The position numbers were made by a program, and so were the translations under genes. A DNA stretch of 64,000 nucleotides from Rikenellaceae bacterium. Its GTDB lineage: Bacteria > Bacteroidota > Bacteroidia > Bacteroidales > Rikenellaceae. The notes under the pieces were generated by a model, which saw only the letters and a program-made list of their open reading frames with translations, was not told the DNA's origin and made no database searches. Of the stretch, positions 1 through 8,887 are shown piece after piece. The first letter of the stretch is position 1; each line of letters opens with the position of its first letter. The DNA is taken from contig SUZH01000002.1 in NCBI GenBank assembly GCA_015060045.1, positions 208,791-272,790 on the forward strand, written 5' to 3'.

Positions 1-306
1 CTCATGTGGCTCATCATTCGCTCGGTGCGCCACTCGATCCGTGAGGAGATGCCGCTCGCGAAAAGCAACGTATGGCGTTTGCGCGTAATCGCCCTGCTGA
101 CGATCTTCTCCGAACTTTGCAACAGCCTCTGCAATTGGATGATGAACCATCGTGCAGCCGAGCTTGTTGCCGACACGGCCTACTCGGTAAACACCGCTTT
201 CCAATTCAACTACTCGACGCTCATCATGGGTCTTTTGATCCTCTTTGCAGCTGAACTGACTGCCATTGGGCGTGACCTGGGCGAAGAACAAAAACTGACC
301 ATCTAA
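1..306 (+). CDS. DUF2975 membrane protein, C-terminal part (5' end outside window)
   Basis: The reading frame is open from the first base, so the gene starts upstream of the window. The visible ~100 residues hold two hydrophobic segments (about residues 27-45 and 73-85) separated by a polar stretch, then the end GRDLGEEQKLTI. A short membrane protein followed directly by a small XRE regulator is the usual DUF2975/YozG-type arrangement, which supports the family call. Its function is not known; in such pairs the membrane protein may modulate the regulator (inference). The first in-frame ATG at 4 is probably internal. Confidence 0.7.
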   Translation, partial: LMWLIIRSVRHSIREEMPLAKSNVWRLRVIALLTIFSELCNSLCNWMMNHRAAELVADTAYSVNTAFQFNYSTLIMGLLILFAAELTAIGRDLGEEQKLTI

Positions 307-350
307 GTTCCACATACTATCATGAAACACATTACGTTATCATATTACAA

Positions 351-359
351 GGGGGGGGG
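351..359 (+). repeat. Nine-G homopolymer just upstream of the XRE gene
   Basis: Nine consecutive G residues end 6 bases before the ATG at 366. A mini-ORF (ATG at 321) reads through the tract and stops at TGA 360-362, in the same frame as the regulator. Changing the G count would alter the mini-ORF and the leader but would not fuse it to the regulator. Such tracts slip easily in replication and are also prone to sequencing error. Confidence 0.6.
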
Positions 360-365
360 TGAGCG

Positions 366-587
366 ATGGCGATAATTATCAACATCGACGTCATGATGGC
401 CAAGCGCAAGATTTCACTCGGTGCGCTGGCCGAGCGTGTCAATATCACGCCCGCCAACCTCTCGATCCTCAAGACGGGTAAGGCGAAGGCAATTCGTTTC
501 TCGACCCTCGAGGCGATTTGCCGCGAGCTGGATTGTCAGCCCGGGGATATCATTGAGTACCGAGCCGAAGAAGAACTTGATAAATAA
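366..587 (+). CDS. XRE/Cro-type helix-turn-helix regulator (YozG-like)
   Basis: This 73-residue protein is a single HTH domain: the segment SLGALAERVNITPANLS is the helix-turn-helix, followed by KTGKAKAIRFSTLEAICREL and the family signature CQPGDIIEY. That composition is typical of small Cro/C1 regulators paired with DUF2975 membrane proteins, as here. It probably binds DNA as a dimer and may autoregulate the pair (inference). The start at 366 gives the usual N-terminus MAIIINIDVMMAKRK; ATG codons at 390 and 393 are possible alternatives. Confidence 0.85.
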   Translation: MAIIINIDVMMAKRKISLGALAERVNITPANLSILKTGKAKAIRFSTLEAICRELDCQPGDIIEYRAEEELDK

Positions 588-612
588 ACTTTTTACACTT
601 TAACAATAGGTT

Positions 613-3447
613 ATGAGAAAAATCACTTTATGGATCGCAGCCGCACTCTTTACGGTGAGTGCCGCCGCGCAGGGGTTCAACCCCATGCAACCGATTCCGG
701 AGGATGCAGCCGTACGTAAGGGCACGTTGGAGAACGGCATGACGTACTACATCCGCCACAACGAGAAGCCGAAGAACCAGGCCGACTTCTACATCCTGCA
801 CCACGTAGGTGCCATTCAGGAGGAGGTAAACCAGCAGGGTCTGGCCCACTTCCTGGAGCACATGGCCTTCAACGGCACGAAGAACCTGCCCGGTAAGCAG
901 GTGATCGAGTACCTGGAGACGATCGGCGTAAAGTTCGGTGCCAACCTGAACGCCTACACCTCGTGGGACGAGACCTGCTACAACATCTCGGATGTCCCCG
1001 TACAGCGCGAGGGCGTGATCGACTCGGCCATGCTGATTCTGCACGACTGGTCGCACTTCATCGCTCTGCAGCCCAAGGAGATCGACTCGGAGCGCGGTGT
1101 AATCTCGGAGGAGCTTCGTACGCGTGACAACGCCCAGTGGCGTTCGACGATGAAGATGCTCCAGGCGCTGGGTCAGGGTACGCGCTATGCCGAGCGCAAC
1201 CTGATCGGTTACCTCGACGGTCTGAAGGGCTTTAAGTACTCGGATCTGGAGGATTTCTACGCTGCTTGGTATCGTCCCGAGTATCAGGCTGTGGTCATCG
1301 TGGGTGACATCAACGTCGATGAGGTGGAGCAGAAGCTCATCAAACTCATGAGCGACATCCCCGCTTCGCCGGCCGATGCTGCCAAGAAGGAGGTAATCGT
1401 CGTACCCGACAACGAGGAGCCTATCATCTCGATTTATACCGACCCCGAGATGAACGGTTCGCAGGCCCAGATTTTCATGAAGTACCCCGCCCTGCCGAAG
1501 GAGGCCAACAACACGATCTACGCCGAGATGCTTGCCATCATGCAGCACTACTTCGCCTCGATGGCCAACGACCGTCTGCAGGAGATTGCCATGAAGCCCG
1601 ATGCACCGTTCCTCGGTGGTCAGATCATGACGGGTAGCACGATCGGCATCATCCCCACGCTCAACGCCACGGTAGCTGCCGTAGCCACGAAGGATGGCGA
1701 GCTGGCCAAGGGCTATGAGGCGATCATGACTGAGGTAGAGCGCATCCGTCGTCACGGTTTCACGGTTGGTGAGTTCGAGCGCGCCCAGAACGACCTGATG
1801 GCCAGCGCCGAGCGTGGTTACAAGAACCGCAACGACCAGCAGAACCGCTACTATGTAAATCGCTACCTGCAGGCCTTCCGCTCGAATGCGGCTATGCCCG
1901 ATGCCGAGACGGAGTGGCAGCTCGATTCGATGCTCATCAAGAGCCTCAACGTGGAGGTGATCAACCAGCTGGCTCAGCAGGTAATCATGGACAAGAACCA
2001 GGTGATCATCATCAACTCGCCCGAGAAGGAGGGTGTAGCCGTGCCGACCGAGGCCGATATCCTCGCTATCCGCGAGAAGGTTTCGAAGAGCGAGATTGCC
2101 CCCTACGAGGATAATACCGTGAAGGAGCCGCTGATCGCCGAGGGTACCGTATTGAAGGGTTCGCCCGTGAAGAAGACGAAGATCGACGAGGCCTACGGCA
2201 CGACCGAGTGGACGCTCAAGAACGGCATCAAGGTCGTAGTGAAGCCCACAACATTCAAGGCCGACGAGGTGATGTTTGTTGCCTCGGCCAAGGGCGGTGC
2301 TTCGGTGCTGACGGACGAGGAGACGATCTACGCAGAGCTGCTGCCGGCCATCTGCCAGATGTCGGGTGTTGGTAAGTTCTCGCGCATCGAGTTGCAGAAG
2401 CAGCTCTCGGGCAACACGGCCCATGTAGCTGTCAATACCTCGGCATACATCAGCGGTATCTCGGGTTCGACCTCGCCGAAGGATATCGAGACCCTTCTGC
2501 AGCTCGTTTACCTGCACCTCACGCAGCCCCGTTTCAACGAGACGGACTACCAGACCGTGATGAACATCGTCAAGGCCCAGGTGGAGAACCTGGAGAGCAA
2601 CCCCGACTACCTGATGCAGAAGCGCACGACCGAGATTGCCTATGGCAACAACCCGCGCCGTCAGGAACTTTCGAAGGAGACGATCGCCAAGTACAAGTTC
2701 GAGGATCTGGCTCCGATCTACAGCAAGCTCTTCCCCGATGGCAACAGTTTCACCTACTACTTCGTGGGTAATGTGGATCTCGAGGTGCTGAAGCCGCTCG
2801 TGGAGAAGTACCTCGGTTCGCTGCCCGTCTCGAAGAAGCCGATGACCTTCGTGGATGACAACGCCGACTATGTGAGCGGCATGGTGGATGAGACCTTCCG
2901 TACCGCGATGCAGCAGCCGAAGGTTTCGGTACGCTACATCTTCTCGGGTGACGTGGCCTACACGATGCAGAACCGTCTGAATATGGTCTATCTGACGCAG
3001 GCCCTCAACGCCCGCTACCTGGAATCGATCCGCGAGGAGAAGGGTGGCACGTATGGCGTACAGGTTTGGGGTTCGCTCTCGTATATCCCCACGCCCACCT
3101 ACGAGATGAACATCCAGTTCGACACGAACGATGCAATGGCCGACGAGCTGTGCGAGATCATCATCAAGGAGATTGAGGAGATCGCTGCCAACGGTCCGAA
3201 GACGGAGGATGTGGAGAAGACCCGCGAGTACCTCCTCAAGGGGTGGACCTCGAGCCTGGAGCAGAACCAGAGCTGGATGAGCTATATCACCGCAAAGTGG
3301 ACCAGCGGCATGGACAACCTCGCCGAGCAGGAGGCTACGATCAAATCGACGACCAACGCCGACATCCAAGCCTTTGCCAAGATGATCCTGGAGAATAAGA
3401 ACCAGATCAAGGTCATGATGCGCCCCGAGGCTCAGAAGGCCGAGTAA
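613..3447 (+). CDS. M16 family zinc metallopeptidase (insulinase/pitrilysin-like), exported
   Basis: A 944-residue protein with a signal peptide ending at AAAQ (about residue 20). The inverted zinc motif HxxEH is H79-F-L-E82-H83, and E160 in the following SERGV segment fits the third ligand about 76 residues later. The catalytic M16 domain is followed by M16C-type domains; a second, non-catalytic half begins near residue 525. The length matches two-half, four-domain Bacteroidota M16 peptidases. It should degrade peptides in the periplasm or at the envelope. It appears monocistronic: a strong terminator follows, and the next gene is convergent. Confidence 0.93.
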   Translation: MRKITLWIAAALFTVSAAAQGFNPMQPIPEDAAVRKGTLENGMTYYIRHNEKPKNQADFYILHHVGAIQEEVNQQGLAHFLEHMAFNGTKNLPGKQVIEYLETIGVKFGANLNAYTSWDETCYNISDVPVQREGVIDSAMLILHDWSHFIALQPKEIDSERGVISEELRTRDNAQWRSTMKMLQALGQGTRYAERNLIGYLDGLKGFKYSDLEDFYAAWYRPEYQAVVIVGDINVDEVEQKLIKLMSDIPASPADAAKKEVIVVPDNEEPIISIYTDPEMNGSQAQIFMKYPALPKEANNTIYAEMLAIMQHYFASMANDRLQEIAMKPDAPFLGGQIMTGSTIGIIPTLNATVAAVATKDGELAKGYEAIMTEVERIRRHGFTVGEFERAQNDLMASAERGYKNRNDQQNRYYVNRYLQAFRSNAAMPDAETEWQLDSMLIKSLNVEVINQLAQQVIMDKNQVIIINSPEKEGVAVPTEADILAIREKVSKSEIAPYEDNTVKEPLIAEGTVLKGSPVKKTKIDEAYGTTEWTLKNGIKVVVKPTTFKADEVMFVASAKGGASVLTDEETIYAELLPAICQMSGVGKFSRIELQKQLSGNTAHVAVNTSAYISGISGSTSPKDIETLLQLVYLHLTQPRFNETDYQTVMNIVKAQVENLESNPDYLMQKRTTEIAYGNNPRRQELSKETIAKYKFEDLAPIYSKLFPDGNSFTYYFVGNVDLEVLKPLVEKYLGSLPVSKKPMTFVDDNADYVSGMVDETFRTAMQQPKVSVRYIFSGDVAYTMQNRLNMVYLTQALNARYLESIREEKGGTYGVQVWGSLSYIPTPTYEMNIQFDTNDAMADELCEIIIKEIEEIAANGPKTEDVEKTREYLLKGWTSSLEQNQSWMSYITAKWTSGMDNLAEQEATIKSTTNADIQAFAKMILENKNQIKVMMRPEAQKAE

Positions 3448-3470
3448 GCATCTACCCTATCAACAACAAA

Positions 3471-3500
3471 AAGGGCTGTCCATTTCGGACAGCCCTTTTT
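3471..3500 (+). terminator. Bidirectional intrinsic terminator
   Basis: A perfect 11-bp stem (aagggctgtcc / ggacagccctt) with a 5-base loop is followed by a T run. The complementary strand also ends in T-rich sequence, so it can serve both the M16 gene and the convergent pseudouridine synthase gene. Confidence 0.85.
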
Positions 3501-3551
3501 GTTTATCAACTCAAACGTACGGAACGTAAGTTTGACAAGTGCTTGGAACGA

Positions 3552-4712
3552 CTACTCGTAAAGTCCCGCCTTGAGGCGCTGCACCTCCTCCTTCGTGAGG
3601 AAACGCCATGCGCCACGCTTGAGGTTCTTCTTCGTCAGACCGGCATAGTAGACACGATCGAGCTTCGTCACCGTATAGCCCAGGAACTCGAACATACGAC
3701 GCACGATGCGGTTGCGGCCCGAGTGAATCTCGATGCCCACCTCCTGCTTATTATCCTTCAGGTAGGAGATCTCATCGGCAAAGATCTCACCATCCTCCAA
3801 CGTGATACCCTCGGCCAGGCGGTCCATATCGGCACGCGTGAGGGGTTTATCGAGCGAAACCTGGTAGATCTTCTTCTTGCGATACGAGGGGTGCGTCAGG
3901 GTCTTCGTCAGATCGCCATCGTTCGTGAAGAGCAAGAGGCCCAACGAATTCTTATCCAGACGACCTACGGGATAGATGCGCTCCATGCAGGCGTTCTTCA
4001 CCAGATCCATCACCACCTTCTCGGCGTGGGGATCATCGAGCGAGGTCACGTAGCCCTTCGGCTTGTTGAGCACTAGGTAAACCTTCTTCTCACCCTGGAT
4101 GCGCTCGTCGTTGAACTTCACCTCATCCGTCGGCTTCACCTTCGTACCCAGCTCCGTCACGATCACACCATTGACCGACACCAGACCGGCCGTGATGAAA
4201 TCGTCGGCCTCGCGGCGCGAGCAGATGCCCGACTGAGCCAGGAAGCGGTTCAGACGAATATCGCCCGTCTGACGCTCAGGGTTGAACTTCGGGTAGTTAC
4301 GCGGACGCTCATCATCGCGCTTGAACGAACGCTTCTTGTCGCCAAAGGCCTTCTTGTCCGAGAATTTCTTGTCGAACTTCTTCTCAAAGGGCTTCTCCGT
4401 GCCCTGCTTCTTCTCGCCGAACGTGCGACGCTCGCCATTGTTGGTGCGGCCACGGCCGGCAGCCGAGAACTTCGAGTTTCGGCGCTCCTCCTTCTGCTCA
4501 AACAGCGGGCGGTTATCCTCCGAGAAATGCGGGTTGTACGAGGCACGCTTGGCGGGGCGAGCCGCCTTCTCATCGCGACGGTATCCGTCCTGCGCCTTCT
4601 CCGTGCGCGGACGACGCTCTACGCGCTCGGTGGCGGCCGTCACGGTGCGCACACGCTTGTCACGCGCGAAACGCGACAAGGCCGAGCTTGAGTCGTTAAA
4701 TTTCTTTTCCAT
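3552..4712 (-). CDS. rluB: RNA pseudouridine synthase, RsuA/RluB family, with long charged N-terminal extension
   Basis: A 386-residue protein. The first ~165 residues are low-complexity and rich in K, R, E and F (many FGDKK/KKFSDK-like blocks). Next come an S4 RNA-binding domain starting near IRLNRFLAQSGICSRREAD and the catalytic domain with the GRLDKNSLGLL motif, whose Asp is the catalytic residue. The RluB/RsuA group isomerises a uridine in rRNA. I take ATG 4712 (MEKKFNDSSS) as the start: an in-frame ATG at 4754 would overlap the TAnnTTTG promoter at 4741-4748. The choice between 23S (RluB) and 16S (RsuA) as target is by family resemblance only. Confidence 0.87.
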   Translation of the reverse strand: MEKKFNDSSSALSRFARDKRVRTVTAATERVERRPRTEKAQDGYRRDEKAARPAKRASYNPHFSEDNRPLFEQKEERRNSKFSAAGRGRTNNGERRTFGEKKQGTEKPFEKKFDKKFSDKKAFGDKKRSFKRDDERPRNYPKFNPERQTGDIRLNRFLAQSGICSRREADDFITAGLVSVNGVIVTELGTKVKPTDEVKFNDERIQGEKKVYLVLNKPKGYVTSLDDPHAEKVVMDLVKNACMERIYPVGRLDKNSLGLLLFTNDGDLTKTLTHPSYRKKKIYQVSLDKPLTRADMDRLAEGITLEDGEIFADEISYLKDNKQEVGIEIHSGRNRIVRRMFEFLGYTVTKLDRVYYAGLTKKNLKRGAWRFLTKEEVQRLKAGLYE

Positions 4713-4740
4713 CTTTCTTTTATATAGGTCAATCGAGCGG

Positions 4741-4748
4741 CAAAGGTA
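4741..4748 (-). promoter_or_regulatory. -7 promoter element of the pseudouridine synthase gene
   Basis: On the minus strand this reads TACCTTTG, an exact TAnnTTTG. It lies 28 bp upstream of the chosen ATG. No good TTTG -33 element is seen at the usual distance. Confidence 0.5.
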
Positions 4749-4787
4749 CAGCAAAGTTTTCGATTTTCCACACGCAACAGATTGCTT

Positions 4788-4820
4788 TTTGGCAAATAAA
4801 ACAAAAACTTCGTACCTTTA
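4788..4820 (+). promoter_or_regulatory. Promoter of the MATE exporter gene
   Basis: TTTG at 4788-4791, a 21-bp spacer, and TACCTTTA at 4813-4820 (one mismatch to TAnnTTTG). Transcription would begin around 4825, so the ATG at 4829 would be almost leaderless and the ATG at 4847 would have a ~20-base leader. Confidence 0.5.
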
Positions 4821-4828
4821 CGACCGAA

Positions 4829-6178
4829 ATGAAGATAACGACCACGATGAACATCAAAATCAACCGCGAAATATTACGTTTGGCCATACCCAACATCATC
4901 TCGAACATTACCGTGCCGATGATGGGTATTGCTTCGACGGCCATTGCGGGCCATTGGGGTGCCGATACGGCAGCTACGATCGGTGCGCTGGCCATCGGTA
5001 CGTCGATCTTCAACTTCATCTATTGGAATTGCTCGTTTGTCCGCATGGGCACAAGTGGTCTGACGGCCCAGGCCTATGGTGCCGAGGATCGCAAGGAGTG
5101 CGGCAACATGCTGGCACGCGCATTGGTGGTTGCTGCGGCGTTGGGTATGCTGCTCGTCATTCTCCAGGTTCCGCTCGGCGAGTTGGCCATCCGCGTGATG
5201 AATGGCGACGAGATGACCCGCGAATACTTCTATGCCCGCATCTGGGCTGTGCCGGCCGGCATCCTACTCTTTGGTTTTAACGGCTGGTTTACGGGAATGC
5301 AGAATGCCGTGATTCCGATGTTCACAGCCATCCTGGTCAACCTGATCCACATCGGCTGCAGTTTTGCCTTTGCTTTTGGCCTCGATTTGGGCATTGTCGG
5401 CATCGCCTACGCCTCGGTCTTGGCACAATATACGGGCGTGGGACTCTCGCTCCTTTTGCTGCTGATCTTCTACCGTCCCTACCTGACGAATATCCGCTGG
5501 CGCGAGGTACTCTCGATCGAACCGCTCAAGGAGTTTTTCCGCATCAACCGAGACATCATGCTGCGCACGCTGTGCAACGTAGCGGTCTACACCTTCTTCA
5601 CGGGCGCATCGGCCCGCATGGGGGATCCCGTGCTGTTGGCCGTCAATACGCTGCTCATTCAGCTCTTTACGCTCTTCTCGTACATGGCGGATGGTTTTGC
5701 CTACGCCGCCGAAGCCCTCACGGGTCGTTTCATCGGGGCTCGCGATCCGAAACACCTGCGCCTCTGCATCAACCGCAGCCTCCTATGGAGTTCGATCATC
5801 GCCCTCCTGTTTGTGGTGGGCTATCTGTTTGGTTGGCGCGATCTCTTGGGGCTCTTTGTCGAGGAGGGAACGAGCAACGCCTCGGAAATCATCAACGAGG
5901 CAGGACGCTACATCGCGTGGATTATTCTCATTCCCTTCTTCTGTGCCGTACCCTTTGCGCTGGATGGCATCATGATTGGAGCCACCGAAAGTCGCGTGAT
6001 GCGTAATGCGATGTTTGTCGCCTCGGCCGCCTTTTTCGCCCTCTTTTTCGGGCTCTATCCCGTCATCGGGAACAACGCCCTTTGGGCTGCCTTTACGCTC
6101 TACATGCTCCTGCGCGGAGCGTGTCAGTACTTGATGACAAATCGACTCAACACCTTATACGAAAAGGCCTCCCAATAA
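4829..6178 (+). CDS. MATE family multidrug/toxin efflux transporter
   Basis: A 449-residue, very hydrophobic protein with about 12 membrane segments. The N-terminal LRLAIPNIISN and the later GFNGWFTGMQNA and ALTGRFIGARD blocks are typical of the DinF/NorM-like MATE branch. Such proteins expel organic cations in exchange for Na+ or H+ in the inner membrane; the substrate cannot be read from sequence. Two starts are possible, ATG 4829 and ATG 4847 (MNIKINREIL); the promoter position slightly favours the second. Confidence 0.92.
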   Translation: MKITTTMNIKINREILRLAIPNIISNITVPMMGIASTAIAGHWGADTAATIGALAIGTSIFNFIYWNCSFVRMGTSGLTAQAYGAEDRKECGNMLARALVVAAALGMLLVILQVPLGELAIRVMNGDEMTREYFYARIWAVPAGILLFGFNGWFTGMQNAVIPMFTAILVNLIHIGCSFAFAFGLDLGIVGIAYASVLAQYTGVGLSLLLLLIFYRPYLTNIRWREVLSIEPLKEFFRINRDIMLRTLCNVAVYTFFTGASARMGDPVLLAVNTLLIQLFTLFSYMADGFAYAAEALTGRFIGARDPKHLRLCINRSLLWSSIIALLFVVGYLFGWRDLLGLFVEEGTSNASEIINEAGRYIAWIILIPFFCAVPFALDGIMIGATESRVMRNAMFVASAAFFALFFGLYPVIGNNALWAAFTLYMLLRGACQYLMTNRLNTLYEKASQ

Positions 6179-6192
6179 CGGAAGGCCTTTTT
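6163..6192 (+). terminator. Bidirectional terminator between MATE and GH43 genes
   Basis: The stem aaaaggcct / aggcctttt, which includes the end of the MATE gene, is followed by T-rich DNA on both strands, so it can terminate both convergent transcripts. Confidence 0.7.
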
Positions 6193-6211
6193 CATACATG
6201 CTTTTTACGAT

Positions 6212-7858
6212 TTACTTCTTGGTCACGCGGAACCAATCGACATCCATCCAACCGCCATCGTTCTTGTGGATCTCGGCATCAACAAAGTAGCCGATCTTGG
6301 CACCGATCCAGTGGCCGGCCTGGGCCTCAAACTCCTCGCCCAGCTCCTGGAACTTCTTACCATCCTTGCTATACGAGAAACGGCAGAAGAGACGGGGCTG
6401 CTCGCCCTTGTTCCACACCTGGCGAATCTTGCAACGGAAGTAGACATCCACGGGCTCCATATCCGAGCTATAGGCTGCCGTAGCAACCACCGTCTCGGGC
6501 GTACCCTGGCGCATCGCCTCCTTGCACACGTTCTGCTCCACGATGATCTTGCCATCCTTGAGCTTCAGACCGATCGTAGCGTAGTCGTGACCCATCATGA
6601 TCATACCGGCACGGTCGCCCTCATACTTGGGCGTGAAGTTCACCTTCGTCGTAGCCACATAATCCGGCGCATTGACCTTCTGCATCAGCAGGTTGCCATT
6701 GTCCGAAAGGTTGCGCCACTCGCCATTGTGTGCACGGCAATAGAGGCGGATCATACCCGTCGTGGGGTTCGTGAAGAGCCAATGCAGCTGCGGATTAGCA
6801 TGCCACTGCCACTGCAGGCCGAGTGTGCGCTCCGAGAACTCGTCGCTGTCGGCCGGGGTCTTGATCGCCGACTTCACGTTCGAGGCGGGCTTCTTGTACT
6901 CCTTCACCGGCTCACCCACGCCGTTGCCATCGTAGTCTACACCCATCGTGCACCAACCATCCTCGGTCCAAGCCATCGGCTGGAGGTGGCAAACGCGGCC
7001 ATAGGCATACATATCGACAAAGTGCAGGAACCAGCAGTCGCCGGCCACATCCTCGACCCAACCGCCTTGGTGCGGTCCCGGGATACCCGTCGAACCCTCC
7101 TCCAGGACGGTCTTAATCTCGTAGGGGCCCCAGGGCGAACGCGAGCGCAGCACCACCTGCCAGCCCGTCTTCACGCCACCTGCGGGGGCAAAGACGTAGT
7201 ACCAACCGTCACGCTTGTAGAACTTCGGGCCCTCGATCGTGGGATGCTCACCATGACCATCGAAGATCATCACATCTTGACCGATGAGGCTCATGCCATC
7301 GGGGGTCATCTCGCTTACCGACAAGATGCTCTTGAAACCGGCACGCGAACCTGCCCAACCGTGCACGAGGTAGGCCTTGCCATCCTCATCCCACAGCGGC
7401 GAGGTATCGATAATACCCTTGGCAGCCTTCACCAGGTGGGGCGTCGTCCACTCACCACGCGGATCCTGCGTCTTCGACATCATGATACCGCGATCGGGAT
7501 CACCCCAATAGATGTAGAACCAACCATCGTGGAAACGGATGCAGGGAGCCCACACACCGTCACCGTGACGCGGCTTATCGAACCAATCGTAAGGGGGCTG
7601 GTTGAGGAAAACGTAATTTACGATCTCCCAGTTCACCAGATCGGTCGAATGCAGGATCGGCAGACCCGGCACGCAGTTGAACGACGAAGCCGTCATCCAA
7701 TAGTCATCCCCTACGCGAATCACATCGGGATCCGAGTAGTCGGCATAAAGTACGGGATTCTTGTACTTGCCGTTGCCCAGATCGGGCGTCCATACCGTCT
7801 GCGCCGAGCTGAGCGAAACAGCAACCAGCGCAAGGCAGGCTAAAATCAGTTTTTTCAT
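6212..7858 (-). CDS. GH43 family glycoside hydrolase (arabinofuranosidase/xylosidase type), secreted
   Basis: A 548-residue protein with signal peptide MKKLILACLALVAVSLSSAQ. The N-terminal five-bladed propeller starts with YADYSDPDVIRVGDDYW, where D43 is the expected general base. IEGPKFYKRDGWYY carries the likely general acid Glu. The C-terminal ~200 residues (from DEFSERTLGLQWQW) form the beta-sandwich seen in GH43 beta-xylosidase/arabinofuranosidase-type enzymes. It should remove arabinose- or xylose-type side chains from pectin. The ATG overlaps the stop of the upstream pectinesterase gene by one base (TAATG), implying coupled translation. The exact substrate and GH43 subfamily are not determined. 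Confidence 0.9.
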   Translation of the reverse strand: MKKLILACLALVAVSLSSAQTVWTPDLGNGKYKNPVLYADYSDPDVIRVGDDYWMTASSFNCVPGLPILHSTDLVNWEIVNYVFLNQPPYDWFDKPRHGDGVWAPCIRFHDGWFYIYWGDPDRGIMMSKTQDPRGEWTTPHLVKAAKGIIDTSPLWDEDGKAYLVHGWAGSRAGFKSILSVSEMTPDGMSLIGQDVMIFDGHGEHPTIEGPKFYKRDGWYYVFAPAGGVKTGWQVVLRSRSPWGPYEIKTVLEEGSTGIPGPHQGGWVEDVAGDCWFLHFVDMYAYGRVCHLQPMAWTEDGWCTMGVDYDGNGVGEPVKEYKKPASNVKSAIKTPADSDEFSERTLGLQWQWHANPQLHWLFTNPTTGMIRLYCRAHNGEWRNLSDNGNLLMQKVNAPDYVATTKVNFTPKYEGDRAGMIMMGHDYATIGLKLKDGKIIVEQNVCKEAMRQGTPETVVATAAYSSDMEPVDVYFRCKIRQVWNKGEQPRLFCRFSYSKDGKKFQELGEEFEAQAGHWIGAKIGYFVDAEIHKNDGGWMDVDWFRVTKK

Positions 7859-8865
7859 TATTCAGCGGGGTTTTCTTTGTTAAACGTACCATCCCAGGGC
7901 CAGCGATACTGCTCCGAGCCGACCTTCAGGGCGAAGATCTTCTCCAGCGTATACTCGTTGGCTACCTGTTCGTCGGTCAGCTCATGCGACCACTTCACAC
8001 GCTTCGAGCGATCGGCGCCCGGGCCGTAGCACTTATACTCGGCGTAGAACGAACGCTCCTCGCGGTCCTTCGCGCCCCAGTTGTGCCAACCCTCGGGACG
8101 AATCTGTTCGGGCATGTAGCACTCAATCCACACCGTGCGACCGGTCGACTTCCAAGGACGACCCAGGTACATTGCCGTCACCTCCTCACCACACGTGATG
8201 CGGCAGTTGCGGAAGATGTAGCCATAGATCGTACGCTCGGCCGTCGAGGCAGCCGTGATGTAGCTGTTCTGCTTGCAGTGGATCTCGCAGTTGTCAAAGA
8301 CCGTCGTCGAGGCACCGAAAATAAAGTCGGTCGTACCCTCGATGTAGCTGTTCTTGACATAGATGCGAGCCACGTAGTCCTTCGTGAAGAAGGTATCCTG
8401 GTTACCCAGCAAGCGGCAGTTCTCGATGATGATGCGGTCACCGCGCGTCTCGAGCGCTACGCCCTGACCTACACGGCCGGCCGAGTTTTCGATCGTCAGG
8501 TTCTGCAGATGCACCTCATCGGCCTGTACCGACATGGTCCAGCAGTCGTAGGTGGTCATCTTGTAACCATCGACTACCTTACCCGAGTGGTCGTCCCAGA
8601 CGATCTTCACATCGCCCTCGCCCACGATCGTCAGCTTGTCCTTATAGACATCAATCGTGATCTTCTCGCGATATTCACCCTCTTTGATGGTGATCGTACG
8701 CCATACGGGCGACTTCGACGGAAGAGCATCCAGACATGCCTGCAACGAGGTGTAGTCACCCTTGCCGTTGCAATCGACTACATACTCGGTCTTGGGTGCC
8801 TTCTCGCCACAGCAGCACGAAGCCAAGAGTGCGATCGACGCAACAAACGTTAAAAGTCGTTTCAT
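7858..8865 (-). CDS. Pectin methylesterase (CE8) lipoprotein
   Basis: A 335-residue right-handed beta-helix enzyme that would hydrolyse methyl esters of homogalacturonan, releasing methanol. The signal peptide ends in LLASC, a lipobox. CE8 motifs are in order: GQGVAL, GNQDTFF (first catalytic Asp region), TDFIFG (second Asp) and YLGRPWKSTGRTVW (substrate-binding Arg/Trp). It is co-transcribed with uxaA upstream and the GH43 gene downstream, linking esterase action to galacturonate catabolism. Confidence 0.93.
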   Translation of the reverse strand: MKRLLTFVASIALLASCCCGEKAPKTEYVVDCNGKGDYTSLQACLDALPSKSPVWRTITIKEGEYREKITIDVYKDKLTIVGEGDVKIVWDDHSGKVVDGYKMTTYDCWTMSVQADEVHLQNLTIENSAGRVGQGVALETRGDRIIIENCRLLGNQDTFFTKDYVARIYVKNSYIEGTTDFIFGASTTVFDNCEIHCKQNSYITAASTAERTIYGYIFRNCRITCGEEVTAMYLGRPWKSTGRTVWIECYMPEQIRPEGWHNWGAKDREERSFYAEYKCYGPGADRSKRVKWSHELTDEQVANEYTLEKIFALKVGSEQYRWPWDGTFNKENPAE

Positions 8866-8887
8866 AGGTTTCGTAGCTTTAAGTGGG

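Noticed and set aside
628..3369. A 913-codon minus-strand frame antisense to the M16 peptidase
   Set aside because: Same cause; the plus-strand protein has a signal peptide and complete zinc motif.
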